DNA of 64,000 bases from Nematostella vectensis. Lineage: Eukaryota; Cnidaria; Anthozoa; Actiniaria; Edwardsiidae. Under the pieces are notes generated by a model. It worked only from the letters and a program-made list of their open reading frames with translations, did not search any database and was not told where the DNA came from. Position 1 is the first letter of the stretch, and every line of letters starts with the position of its first letter. Positions 10,215-19,943 of this stretch are shown here, in pieces. The DNA lies in assembly GCF_932526225.1 (NCBI RefSeq), contig NC_064039.1, positions 17,230,639 through 17,294,638 of the forward strand. Reading direction: 5' to 3'. The translations under genes were made by a program, and so were the position numbers.

Positions 10215-13200
10215 ATGGTGAGCCTGGGCCAATGTTTTAGCGAGAGGGGAGTGACGCCTTCGCTAACTGTGTTGTGAGCTATGTTGCCGACTTCTTGAGG
10301 ATTCGCGGCACCTCGCGCTCCCTTGGTCTAACCAAGACACGAGGCAAGATCCTCGAGCGATTTGACAAGAAGCTGGCCACTACGGGATGCACCAAAGAAT
10401 ACCTCTTTGAGATGGAAAAGAAGCTCGAGGTAAAGCTTGTATCCATGGACGCCCTGGGTAACGTCCTGTGGGACTCGGGGAAGTACAAGACTAAGACGAG
10501 GGTCACTATCCCTTGCCACAATAACCACGCCTGGGCGGAGCTTCCAACTGAACCACCTGCGATCGCGAGCGTCCACGGCCTAGACTTCGAGGCTGAGGGG
10601 GAGCTTCGTTCGTTATTTCAGGAGAAGGCAGCGCCTCGCGCTACCAGTGCCGCCACAAAAACGCGCGAGGCAAAAGTGCGAGAGGTGCTCATTCGCTTCA
10701 TAAACAGGGCGATCCCCAGAAGCACGAGGATCTGGCTGTGTGGGCGTGTTATAGTCACGCACGAAGGCAAACTGTACCGATCGGGACAAGACGGATGGGC
10801 TATCGACAGGGCGTTTACAGACGAGACTGGATATGATCCTCAATGGCTCCCTGATGACCACCCAGCCTACCAAGAGTACACCGAAGCTACGCACTCGATG
10901 GGCGGTGCAATAGGGTATCGCTTCAAGAAGTGGACCCAAAGAGAGAACATCAGGCCAACGCCTCTTAAATACAGGAACGTCTGGCGAGCGGCGCAGGTTG
11001 AGTCCAAAGTGTGGAATAGCAAGAAAAACTTAGGAGCGCAGCCTCATGCGCACATCGACATGCGTGCGGCGTACCTAGGATGCGAGGACAGTGTCTTCGG
11101 CGGCGCCTCGGACGCCATTGATCTGGTACGGAAATACGGCTTCCCTACGAACGTGTATCGTATCGCGGATGTTGTGGGACGGCCATTGAGCGAGGTTCTT
11201 CAACTATCCGGGGCCATTCAGCTGACCGAGTGGGAGTTCTCTGAGGCCTGCCACCCCTACACTTCCGGGAGGGTGGGGCAGCACTTGGAGCGAAACGAGG
11301 GCTGTATCACCACGCCAGAGCTCAAGGACCTGTTAGACTCGGGTGACCTCGTCATGGCCACGGCGAGGAAGGTGTTGTATAGCGTCGGAAAAAAGGACTC
11401 CATCAAGTTCCCCCACTCCGTCGCGTGCCGCCCCGGCGGCGAAGACTCGCAGTACCCTGAGGGTCGAGATCTCGCTGTCCGTTTCGTAGGCAAGTGCGCT
11501 CGCCATGGCGACGAGTCCTCGATCGTAGTCCGCGACCGTGAAGAAGCCGCGTATCTGACAAAGAGAGAGAGAGATGCCTTTTTTTAATGAGGGATTCACT
11601 TGATATTACAATGATAATGTACGCATGGCCCTCAACAGAAACAAAATTAATAAAAGCTATTTACAAATCTGTTTACAGCAAAATCTTTGACGAAACTATT
11701 TACAATAACAATCCTTTGCTGATTTATAAACTTATTTACAGAGTTGTGATGTATTCTCTTAGTTTTGCGGAGAAGGCGGTGATTGACTTGGCTTCTTTGA
11801 TTTCTAGGGGCAATGCATTCCACCTTTTAGCTGCTACAAACTTAAAGCTGTTTTTTGCTAATGTAGTCCGAGCCTTTGGAAGTACTAAGTTATGGTTTGC
11901 TGCATTTTTAGTGTTCTTGTTATGTACATCACTACACTTAACGAACATATCTCTGATATAGCATGGGGTCATATTGTTCATTGCCTTAAAGAGCAAAACA
12001 AGTTGTAGGTAGATTATTCTTTTGTCGAAGGGGACAATATTTAGTTCTTCAAAAAGTGGTTTTGAAGGTGCATCCCATTTCTTATCGAGGATAACCCGCG
12101 CACATCGTTTCTGGAACTTGACCAAACAAACAAACCTCCTTGCGGGCACCGACCACTTACTTAACTTCGAGCATGCCGACGGGGCTCATCTGATCCAATA
12201 CAAAGACGGTGTCCGGCTCTCACAATGGTACCATATCAGGGCCTTCGTCTTGGCGTACACAAACATAGCGTTGCGACGCATGTTGAGACGGATCCCTCGC
12301 GAAGACGTCCTCCGAGTGTGCACAGATGCCATATACGCAAAGGCGGTGCCCAGTGGTGTAAAGCTCGTAGAGCGAAATCCGAGGTATGGAGAGTGGCGCC
12401 ACAAGAAGCCTGGGTACGAGTGGCGGCCCGAAGCGGCTTGGGGTCCGAAGAAGTCGGGGAGCTTGGCTAGGGAGCCAAGCACTGCGCCGAGTCTGTTTTG
12501 CGATCTAGTGGCCGCAGCCTCTGCGAAGATGTATCTAGCCGGCCAAGGAGGACCGGGGAAGACCGAGTGGGCGGTGAGCATGTTCCGCGGCCGCAACATT
12601 GTGGTGCTCACCCCCGAGAACGACCTCGCCCACGACCATCGCAACAACCCGCGCCTCGCGGTGAAGGCTCAAAACCTACCACCACTACCTCTGCATACCA
12701 GCGGAGAAGCCGATAGAGGAGTGGAGACCTTCCGAGCTGGGGCACAAACTCGACCGTCTCGCGGAAGTAATCATCATTGACGAGTGCTGTAAGGTACAGA
12801 CTAAAGTGCTACGCGCCATCCTAGGGTATCTCGCCACGCGGCCGTGTCATGTGTTGTGGCGACTATGGGCAGGTCCCGCCTTGGGGAGATAAAGAGGGGC
12901 CTCACGATATGCTCAAGGAGTGGGCACAAGGGAACATCCGCTGGTTCGAGTCCGACTACCGCTGCCTGTGTGAAGACTGCGGAAAGCCGTACAGTACATG
13001 CGAGTGCGGCTCTGCCATAAAGGGCCGGATTTGGTGTCAGCCAGACTCCCAACAGCTTGAGGTATTTCAAGAGGAGTGGGATGGGGTGGCGTTCGACGCG
13101 GCGATCGAGCAGGCCCACCCAAGCGATATGTGGGTGTGCTCGACCAACAAGATGGGGGCCCTTGTTCAGCAGCGATTGGTAGAGCACCACAGGAAAAACT

Positions 13201-13886
13201 ACCCCCGATTGCCAGCAACCATCCGCTTTGACCCCGATCCTAGCTTCGCGCATCGTTATCGCAAGCAAGGGCGGCCGGTGCCCGTGCCAGGCAAAAGGGG
13301 TGAGAAGGTCGACGCGTAAAAAGTCACGGTAGTCGAGGTTCCTCTCGACGCGGTCCTTAACGGGCTTCCCCTCTAGTGGAAATACGCGGGCTGGGGGACA
13401 GTCCACCGGGTGCAGGGCAAGACTATCCAGACTCCAAGACGTTTGTTTATCATAGACCACAGCTTAGAGGGCTGGATCACGAATGCTGTATACACCGGCA
13501 TCTCCCGCGTGCTGCGCGCCGACCAGATAGTCCGCGTGATCCCCCCCGATAACACTCCCGGTGCCTTGGTTCCCACAGGACTGCAGGCTACGCCCAGTGA
13601 AGAGCTCATTATAGCGCGAATCAAGCGATACGCTATAGACGACAGGCAAAAGGGTCGCACAAAGCACACGGGACCGCACCACGTTCTGACGGTAGACCAC
13701 GTACTCGGCATGATTGCTGACGCGGAAAAGAAGTGCAAGGTCTGTGGCACTCAGCTTCTGCTTCAGGGGTACACCAAGAGTCATCCCCAATGCTTCAGTA
13801 TCCACCGGCTAGACGACAGTCAGGGTCACTATAAGTGGAATGTCAGACTCACGTGCCTTAGCTGCAATAGAAGGCACAAGCGCTGA
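10215..13886 (+). pseudogene. Polymerase-like / SF1 helicase / HNH-like fusion gene, disrupted
   Basis: Probable replication gene of the Polinton-like element. The first open part (10274-11587) carries HIDMRAAYLG near residue 260, like a family-B polymerase motif A. After a LINE insertion the frame resumes (about 12141-12680) with RVCTDAIY, resembling motif C, preceded by an AFVLAYTNIALRR helix. Next come SF1 helicase motifs: Walker A GQGGPGKT (12541), Walker B-type IIIDEC (about 12770), GDYGQ (12858), and VHRVQGKT with YTGISR (13396-13510). The tail has C-x2-C (13735), IHRLDDS and C-x2-CN (13855), like an HNH/zinc nuclease fold. Lesions: a frameshift near 10250, the LINE, a frameshift near 12680, another between about 12790 and 12850, and in-frame stops at 13317 and 13374. 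The polymerase call is weaker than the helicase call. Confidence 0.65.
11579..12137 (-). mobile_element. 5'-truncated LINE inserted in the polymerase gene
   Basis: On the minus strand, 12137-11736 encodes the C-terminal tail of a non-LTR retrotransposon RT protein: QKRCARVIL near the start, then LFKAMNNMTPCYI and a final KRWNALPLEIKEA. A 3' UTR follows, ending in an A-rich tail seen as the T-run at 11579-11585. It is 5'-truncated, as LINE copies usually are, and orientation is opposite to the host gene. The CR1/L2 or RTE-like family is inferred from the WNxLP tail. No clear target duplication is visible. Confidence 0.75.
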
Positions 13887-13891
13887 TCACG

Positions 13892-14831
13892 CTAGCGTCG
13901 CGCTAGCGTCACGCTACGCAACTGTAAACGCGTGAAGCCGTGCTTAGAGTACGCCGTGTAATACAACACTGGCTGTCCGGGCTCCATGACCCTCTTTAGT
14001 ATTGGGTATGCCTTGCTTGTCCACCACGGGTCCGTCGCTCGCCGTCGGCCCTTGTCCTGAAGGTCTTCCTCGTTTACGGCGATGTACACCTCCGTTCCTA
14101 CCTCTAAGGGGGGCCTTTCGGCTTTGAGAGGCACGCGCCTCAGCTTTATGGCGTCTTTAGGCGCAAAGCCAGTCATGCGAGTCTTCGATTGGCAAAGCAG
14201 TAACCCACTTGCGGTTTGTCTCGCCGGATGCAAGCTCCTTCGAGTACTCCTCCTTCGAGTACTGCGCACGAAATAGGCGCTGTGCCAGCCAGCGATGGAA
14301 AGACTCGGCGAAAGCTTGGCTCCTGTGGTGCCCTGGCTCAGCCCGTCGGACCTCCACCCCGTGGTCTGTTAGGAGCTTTGTGGTAGCACCCTTGAACTCC
14401 GTGCCGTCATCAACCATGAGGACTTTAGGCCATGTGAGAGGTCCTTCTGCATAGATGTCAGCGAGTTCGCGGGAGACGACGGCCGCGCTCTTAGTCCTCA
14501 GCGGGCGGGCGGCTTTCTATCGTGAAGCAACGTCAACGACAGTCAGGGCATACTTGTACCCGCGGTCGGTCGGCAAGAATAGCAGGTCCGACTGGTGGAT
14601 ACGGTTTGGTATCTGCTCCGAGAAGTGGGCGTAGGTAGTCGGAGGAGGGGGTGTCTGTGTGTAGCCCCCGACGGGCTGCGAGCTTACCCACCTGCGCACT
14701 CGATCTATGAAGGCTGAGCCCTTGGGAAGTTTGGCATGCAGAGCGGTCACTCCCTGGAAGCCACCTCTTGCGTAGTATATAGGACGAAGGAACGCATCGA
14801 GTTCTTCGTCGGACATGAGCTTCGCCGCCAT
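13892..14831 (-). pseudogene. Retroviral-type (DDE) integrase of the Polinton
   Basis: Inserts the element into host DNA. Translation from the ATG at 14831 gives an N-terminal helical region (FLRPIYY, GVTALHAKL), then the rve core: first acidic residue in HQSDLLFL, second in DDGTEFKG, and the Glu in HHRSQAFAESFHRWLAQ, so all three catalytic positions remain. The C-terminal part (13892-14190) has the SH3/chromo-like segment RRRATDPWW followed by QPVLYY, typical of Polinton integrases. Damage: an in-frame TAG at 14517-14519 and a frameshift near 14170. It converges on the replication gene, with stops only about 6 bp apart. Confidence 0.85.
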
Positions 14832-14845
14832 TACGTGGCGGCGAT

Positions 14846-14863
14846 AATGTATCGCGATACATT
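14846..14863. promoter_or_regulatory. 18-bp perfect palindrome upstream of the integrase
   Basis: AATGTATCGCGATACATT is an uninterrupted perfect palindrome ending 15 bp before the integrase ATG (minus strand). It is likely an operator or promoter element; this is inference from position and symmetry. Confidence 0.5.
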
Positions 14864-14934
14864 GCGACAGGTGTATCAGTCTCCAACAGGCGGTTGCCGT
14901 CTGCTCCTGCAGTGCCGAGGTGGTCTGCAATCAT

Positions 14935-14976
14935 CTTATACGTATACGCATACGTATACGCATGCGCATACGCGCA
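14935..14976. promoter_or_regulatory. Alternating TACGTATACGCA tract
   Basis: Overlapping self-complementary words (TACGTATACG, GCATGCGC) in the spacer between the integrase and the next minus-strand gene. A similar tract lies at 18885-18929 beside the capsid gene start, which suggests a shared promoter motif. Confidence 0.4.
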
Positions 14977-15035
14977 GCATGGAAAAATGCCGCCTAGATG
15001 CAGCGCCGGAACGGCAGCTACATCACAGCAAGCGG

Positions 15036-15221
15036 CTAGCTGTGTAGCCGATGGCGAGAGCGCCGGCGCCAATGTACGCCAACTCGGGCCTTTTCGTGCC
15101 TCTCCTTCTCAGCTAAAGCAGGGCTCTCATCGTTCGACAGGAACTTTGCGAGGTAATTGCCACCAACGAATGCAGTCGCGTTTAGGACGGCTCCGCCAAC
15201 CGAAATCGCGATGGAGGCCAT
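15036..15221 (-). pseudogene. Small hydrophobic Polinton protein, truncated by a frameshift
   Basis: The ATG at 15221 opens with MASIAISVGGAVLNATAFVG, a hydrophobic segment that could be a membrane anchor. After about 40 residues a charged region (SPALAEKERHEK) turns into unrelated sequence, which points to a frameshift near 15095. It lies downstream of a hairpin-rich spacer and is likely one of the small virion or membrane proteins. Function unknown. Confidence 0.5.
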
Positions 15222-15231
15222 CGAGTAGTGT

Positions 15232-15289
15232 GTGTACGTTTCACGTGCGCACACTTCACGTGCTGTGTGTACGCACGTGAAACGTACAC
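15232..15289. promoter_or_regulatory. 18-bp-arm perfect inverted repeat with CACGTG boxes
   Basis: GTGTACGTTTCACGTGCG at 15232-15249 pairs perfectly with 15272-15289 across a 22-nt loop that itself contains CACGTG. It sits 11 bp upstream of the ATG at 15221 (minus strand). Either a promoter/operator or an RNA hairpin is possible. Confidence 0.6.
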
Positions 15290-15313
15290 GAGTCTAATAC
15301 ATGGCTTACACAC

Positions 15314-15341
15314 GTAGTAGTGTGCCACAGTACACTACTAC
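15314..15341 (-). terminator. 10-bp hairpin overlapping a stop codon
   Basis: GTAGTAGTGT (15314-15323) and ACACTACTAC (15332-15341) form a perfect stem with an 8-nt loop, overlapping the stop codon of the minus-strand gene at 15561-15338. The location suggests a 3'-end or termination signal. Confidence 0.4.
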
Positions 15342-15561
15342 ATGGGCAGGATCTTCTGGTCCTCAAGGTAACCCTTCAAAGCGACAGCACCTGCAACGGC
15401 GGCAGTCATTTTTGCGTAGTTCATGGCGTTCGCGGAGGGGTCTTTGGTGAAGTCCTCGCGCAAGACCTGCGCCCAACCCAGCCGATACCGGCGACGAGGC
15501 CGGTTTTGACTGCGGCGTCGTTGATGGTCTTTGTAATCTTGCTCTGCTGCGTCGTCGACAT
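15338..15561 (-). pseudogene. Small Polinton protein (about 74 codons) with one frameshift
   Basis: The ATG at 15561 starts MSTTQQSKITKTINDAAVK, followed by a GLVAGIGWVG hydrophobic patch. The frame then shifts near 15470 and the coherent remainder (SANAMNYAKMTAAVAGAVAL) ends at the stop at 15338. Two hydrophobic stretches suggest a membrane-associated virion protein. No recognised family name. Confidence 0.55.
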
Positions 15562-15656
15562 TGCGATGCACGGACGTGCGGATATGGGTGGGGCCCTCGT
15601 GTCTAAATGTCTGCTTACTCCATGGCTAACAGCCGAGATTTGCATTGTCCGGGAGC

Positions 15657-16232
15657 TCAAAGCGCTGTCGCCGGAACGGCAAGCGGTCGATCCTTGGTCT
15701 GCTGTGCGGCCTCCAGCGGCTGCCTTGCGGGCGGAGTCACGCCGTCGGCCGCTACATGCGGATCGGTAGCTCGCTGGTTAACACCTGGTGTACGAGTGAA
15801 CGCGGCGGCAAGCTCCCGCCTACGTGTATAGAGACCGATCAATGACACTAGAAGACCAGCGACCCCGATAACCGAGCTAGCTGACCAAGCAGAGTTGCTT
15901 TCCGGGACTGGTGCGTGTATGCCTTCGGCGCGCGCGCGCAAGCCCTCGAGTCCCTGCGACTCGCCAGCGACCGGCGACTCAACGTGTTGCAAGACACGAA
16001 GTGCCTCTTTCTTCGCTCTGTTAATTAGGTTCCACTTTGCCAAGCGCCTTCCGGCTTCGACTCGTCCAGGGTGTTTAGGTCGGGTCGCGGGTGGTTCGGG
16101 GCTCGTGATTCTCTCCGCCAACGCCGAAGGCGTACGTGCAGGTTTATGAGCAGCTTGTTCCGCAGCTTGTTTGTCAGGTTCCGCTGACCCGTAGGGTCGC
16201 TGGGCACTAGTACTTCCTTGAGGTTCCTCCAT
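15657..16232 (-). CDS. Hypothetical Polinton protein with a C-terminal membrane segment
   Basis: The Met at 16232 (MEEPQGSTSAQ) gives 191 residues. The N-terminal half is Pro/Ala-rich and disordered-looking, then GRVEAGRRLAKWN is a basic helix, and near residues 125-145 SVIGVAGLLVSLIGLY looks like a single transmembrane helix followed by RRR. The frame is open, but the tail beyond the helix may be extra sequence read through after a lost stop. The frame also extends upstream to 16328, and the boundary with the preceding gene is blurred by a frameshift near 16240. Confidence 0.45.
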   Translation of the reverse strand: MEEPQGSTSAQRPYGSAEPDKQAAEQAAHKPARTPSALAERITSPEPPATRPKHPGRVEAGRRLAKWNLINRAKKEALRVLQHVESPVAGESQGLEGLRARAEGIHAPVPESNSAWSASSVIGVAGLLVSLIGLYTRRRELAAAFTRTPGVNQRATDPHVAADGVTPPARQPLEAAQQTKDRPLAVPATAL

Positions 16233-16890
16233 TTGTGATGCAACTACTTGGTTGCTGAAGAAGTGCCAAGCTTTCAAATGAACGTCTGCTCTGGGATGGC
16301 AGACTCGCCACTGTGCGTTTGCGGGCAAACCACTGTAAGTCCGCGACTGCTAACTCGTGTTGACGCCGCGCGTCAGCGCTTGCCGTTCCGGCGTTGTTCA
16401 CATGACGTGCTACGTGTAACGCCCCGGCGGCTAAAGCCATCAAATGACCGCAGCGTAGAGACAGGCGTCCGCACAATGTGCGGAGCTCGTTGTTGATGAT
16501 ATAGTCGGACACTAGGTCGTTGTGAAGATCGACCACACTGTCTATCGGCAGCGCCATGCCTACTAGCTTGGTCGTAAGCTTCAGAAAGCTGTCTGCCAGG
16601 GCGTCTGTAGTCCGGCTGGCTAGAGCGGTCTCGTATCGCTTCTCGTACTTCCTCACCTCCTCGGCGCTCATGCGTTTGACGTCGTCATGAGTCAGGGCCT
16701 TGCCTACCATTTCTCTCGACTTCCCCGAGGCTACGAGAATCGCGAGTTTCTCCCTCGCGTCTGCTATCTCAGTTTGCTCACCTCCGGTTGCCGCTCCGGC
16801 AGGCTGCGTCGAGCAGCCCAACGACTCGACGGCCGGGAGGCCGGCGGCGCCCCCCTCAAGAAGACTCTCAAAGTATTCGTCGCTCATCAT
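16207..16890 (-). CDS. Hypothetical Polinton protein, charged helical
   Basis: A frame of 227 codons opening MMSDEYFESLLEGGAAG, directly after the spacer palindrome at 16933-16948. It is rich in Asp/Glu/Lys/Arg helices (REKLAILVASGKSREMVGKA, EEVRKYEKRYETAL), with a Leu/Ala-rich segment near residues 100-160. The last 40 residues look out of frame, so the natural end is probably near 16250. It lies directly downstream of the ATPase on the same strand. Function unknown; a scaffold or minor virion role is a guess. Confidence 0.45.
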   Translation of the reverse strand: MMSDEYFESLLEGGAAGLPAVESLGCSTQPAGAATGGEQTEIADAREKLAILVASGKSREMVGKALTHDDVKRMSAEEVRKYEKRYETALASRTTDALADSFLKLTTKLVGMALPIDSVVDLHNDLVSDYIINNELRTLCGRLSLRCGHLMALAAGALHVARHVNNAGTASADARRQHELAVADLQWFARKRTVASLPSQSRRSFESLALLQQPSSCITNGGTSRKY

Positions 16891-16932
16891 GCACCCTGCC
16901 GTGGCTAAGGTGCAACACGTGGATCAATGCGT

Positions 16933-16948
16933 TATGCCCTAGGGCATA
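16933..16948. promoter_or_regulatory. 16-bp perfect palindrome between two Polinton genes
   Basis: TATGCCCTAGGGCATA lies between the ATPase stop (16971) and the start of the next minus-strand gene (16890), an intergenic position shared with the other palindromes in this element. Confidence 0.45.
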
Positions 16949-16970
16949 CGTGGACGGTGGTTTACTGCGC

Positions 16971-17606
16971 TTACCGTTCGACTAGGGCGATGGTATAAGG
17001 GTGACGCAAGCGAAACTCTAACTTCGAGAACTTTTTCGTCTTGAGGGCCTTCATATACTCTTTCATCTTCTTTTCTGAGAGCTCCGCGCCGTAGTCATGC
17101 AGGATAGCTTTCATGTCCGCCTTGCTCGGGGTATAGAAGACCACCAAGGCCGCAATGTTCTCACGGAACGGCTTCGTGATGCTGGTGAGCTGCTGCGTGA
17201 TCACCCACACGCTAATACCCACGTGGCGCGCGCTGAACGCCAAGTTGACGAGCTGGTCAGAGCGCCTCTTTACGTCTTTCGAGGCCGCACAGTCGTCGAG
17301 TATGATTAGCGTATTAGTGCCTCCGAAGAAAGAGGAGACAAACCTCAGCAGTATGTCGATCTGACCCGCCTCAGGTGCGATGACAAACAGACGATTGTCG
17401 CCCTCGCCGAAGCCGTCGTATGTTTTGTTGTAGACAAAGGTAGGGCACACGAGCACGATGTAGTCAAACTTGCCCCGGAAAGGGTGGCGCAGTCGGTCCA
17501 CTATGAATCGGGTCTTCCCGCATGACGTCGGGCCAACGATGAGAGCGTTAAATGGGATGTTTTTCGGGTCCATACCGCGCTGCCGCTGCGCTTCGCGCAG
17601 AAACAC
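16971..17606 (-). CDS. A32-like genome-packaging ATPase (FtsK/HerA type)
   Basis: Motor that pumps viral DNA into capsids. The frame is 211 codons and open. The start is taken at 17606, but an internal Met at 17573 (MDPKNIPFNALIVG) is equally plausible. Walker A is GPTSCGKT (about residues 26-33), Walker B is NTLIILDDC (about 97-105), followed by a sensor-like SVWVITQQLTS (about 131-141). This arrangement is the classic A32/Polinton pattern. It lies downstream of the capsid gene on the same strand. It is the only core gene without an obvious lesion, although its start context is not preserved well enough to prove expression. Confidence 0.88.
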   Translation of the reverse strand: MFLREAQRQRGMDPKNIPFNALIVGPTSCGKTRFIVDRLRHPFRGKFDYIVLVCPTFVYNKTYDGFGEGDNRLFVIAPEAGQIDILLRFVSSFFGGTNTLIILDDCAASKDVKRRSDQLVNLAFSARHVGISVWVITQQLTSITKPFRENIAALVVFYTPSKADMKAILHDYGAELSEKKMKEYMKALKTKKFSKLEFRLRHPYTIALVER

Positions 17607-17622
17607 GTCTCGGTGTCTGTGC

Positions 17623-18884
17623 TTAGTATTGTATGGACTCTAGCTGTCCGCTCTTAAAGTTCATTTGGGCGTCGGCCACCACAAACACGTGACAGTTTAC
17701 GGTACCCGTGCCGCTTGCCGTGCGTTTTATCTCGAGGTGCACACCGTCGCGGGTATTGACCAATTGGAGACCACCCCCATGATAGCACTGTCGTCCGTCG
17801 TTCGAAGGTCGATCCACAGAACAAACTAGTTATCGCCATAGAACGACTCGGGGCCGACTTCCGGGGCGGCAGGCGCTCCGCTGTGCCCCCCCGGGGAGGG
17901 GCGGACGAACCGCCTTTTCGCCTCCCTCCAGAACTCAATGGGGCGCAGCCCCTGGCTGAAGACCTTGTTTGGCATGCCGTCGATTGTAACGCGAACGCTC
18001 TTGATGTCGGGGTACACGAACTTCTCAGAGTCGCGAGCCCCTGCCGTGTATGGCTTCACAAAGAGGAGCAACAGACCACTCATAGACCTTCGCGGCAGGT
18101 TGACACTCTCGTTGATTATGCTGTCCGACCCTTTGCTAATCACGAAGGTCTTGTGAAGGTTTACTTGCTTGTAGAAGAACGTTGTGCCGTTTTGGTAGGC
18201 GGCGGCTGCAGACCGGGCGAGGTTCTCGTCCCTCAGGCTTTCGTATTCCAGCTCTAGATTTTTGATGCCATAGGATAATTTGGTAGCATCGCTTCCGACT
18301 ACTACCTGGTCAACCGTTGCGAACGTGATCTCGAAGAGCAGCGCCTCGGAGAGCGCCCTTGGGTACAGTACGCCGTGGTCCGTCAGCAGAGAATGGTCTA
18401 GCGGGATGGTGTACCTCGCCCCGTGGGCGGCGTTTAGAGCGTTCTCCTTGGCGTTACTAGTCGCTTTATCGCCAGCCTTGGAGCGAAGCTTGCGCATGTT
18501 TCTGACTGTATGCCCTGCTCCAGGCGGTCCTCTCTCTTGACCTTGGACAGGTAAAGCTCCTCATACGTCTTAGACGTCGTAGCGGTTGGTATCCTGGAGC
18601 GTTTCTCCTGCAAACGTGATTTTCAGGCGGCTCACGAGATTTCGGCCGACGTTGTTCACGACGGTATTATTTGCATGGCCTGAGATGGAGAGATCGAGAC
18701 CTACCCTCAAGGAGCCAGGTACGAGCGTGACGCCTTCCGATAGCTTTGGGACCGCCACATATAGCGTCTCGCCTGGGGAGGCCGTCGACGGGTTGAGAGT
18801 GACCAGGTGAACAGTTCTCTCGGCTTTCAACACCAGAGGAGTTCTGGGTGTTCGTTGGGGGTCAAGTTTATCGCTGACTGACAT
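17623..18884 (-). pseudogene. Double-jelly-roll major capsid protein, disrupted
   Basis: Structural protein of the icosahedral shell. The N-terminal frame (18884-18570) has PGETLYVAVPKLSEG and SGHANNTVVNNVGRNLVS, the middle frame (18497-17826) has IPLDHSLLTDHGVLYP and DIKSVRVTIDGMPN, and the C-terminal frame (17790-17623) has GGGLQLVNTRDGVHLEI and ends at the stop at 17623. These are recognisable Polinton MCP segments in the right order. Lesions: frameshifts near 18570 (where a GACGT word is repeated), near 18500 and near 17780, plus an in-frame TAG at 17826-17828. The total length of about 420 codons is usual. It is divergent from the + strand gene at 19008. Confidence 0.85.
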
Positions 18885-18929
18885 TACGTATATTACGTAT
18901 ATTATATATCGTATACGTATGTATACATA
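18885..18929. promoter_or_regulatory. AT-rich TACGTAT palindrome tract in a divergent promoter
   Basis: The 120-bp gap between the capsid ATG (minus, 18884) and the ATG at 19008 (plus) starts with overlapping TACGTATATTACGTATAT and GTATACGTATGTATAC words. It probably drives both genes. Confidence 0.5.
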
Positions 18930-19007
18930 AAGTACGAAGCCGCGTGGCTATGGTGCGGACTTTTAGACATGTCTAATATAGCATAGCACGAGTTATGCGC
19001 ACGCATT

Positions 19008-19943
19008 ATGGGTGATGTTGACGTTGACATTGACGATCGCGGAGCGGAGTGGGGGACGACGAGACGACGCCCCTTATCCCGTTTGACCCCGACGATGGGG
19101 AGTCGATCCCAATGACGAGCACGTCATCGCGTATGCATGCTGCGCATAGCATGGCTACGCGAAGCGCAACGCAAACGACCGCTGAAACCTCGTTCACCAC
19201 AGAGGATGCAGCGACAAGACTCGGTCTCCAGTCCCTCAGGGAGAAATACCCAGACCTTAACGAGAATCTGATACGGTTCCAGTCAGACCAGAGGGGGAAG
19301 ACGCTAATACGGGTTCGTAACCTCGGCAAAGGGGGTTGGACTGAACCAAGACAGCTGTTCAATGAGGACGGGGGCGTTCGACAGGACGTTGCAAAGCTGA
19401 AAAGCCTCAAGCTGGCGATGGGGTCCGTGGCAGAGATAGACGCGGTCATGCAGGAAAACACAGAACGAGTCCAAGAGCTGCAAGGGGTGGTAGCCACAGA
19501 CAGGGAGACCATCGACGACCCTAACACGTCAGAGAGTCGCCGCCAAGAGGCCCGTGAGCGCAGCGAGGAGAGGCTGTCCGAGATTGACGAACTAAAACGC
19601 GAAAACCGAGAGCTCGAGAACCAAAAGCCGCTAAGAGAGCGCATCAAAGCCATCTTCAAAAAGTACGGCTATCGGGTTGGCCGTAGCGACGACGATCGCG
19701 GCCATTGTGACGTCGCTCTGCAAGTCGCTCTCCTCCGTGGCCAGAGGGGTCGGTAACGGGCTTAAGGCCATCGGAAAAAAGCTAGGCGAGCTTCTCCCTG
19801 GGCTAGTAGGCAGCATAGCGAACTTCGTGATTAAGGCTGCAGGAGAAGCGGTGAAATTCCTTGGTGAAAATGCGTGGCTGCTCATTCTAGCCGTAGCCGC
19901 GTTCTTGGTTCGTCGAATGCAAAGCAGTCATCGGAACAAGTAA
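19008..19943 (+). pseudogene. Polinton coiled-coil plus C-terminal membrane protein, frameshifted
   Basis: The ATG at 19008 starts an acidic leader; a frameshift near 19050 moves into the frame at 19049-19756, with a long Glu/Arg coiled coil (about residues 125-205: REEARERSEE-type heptads). A second frameshift near 19670 moves into the frame ending at 19943, with a Gly/Lys segment (GVGNGLKAIGKKLGELLPGL) and a terminal hydrophobic helix (AWLLILAVAAFLV). The order coiled coil, amphipathic segment, membrane anchor suggests a virion membrane or fibre-type protein. No named family is recognised. Confidence 0.55.
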
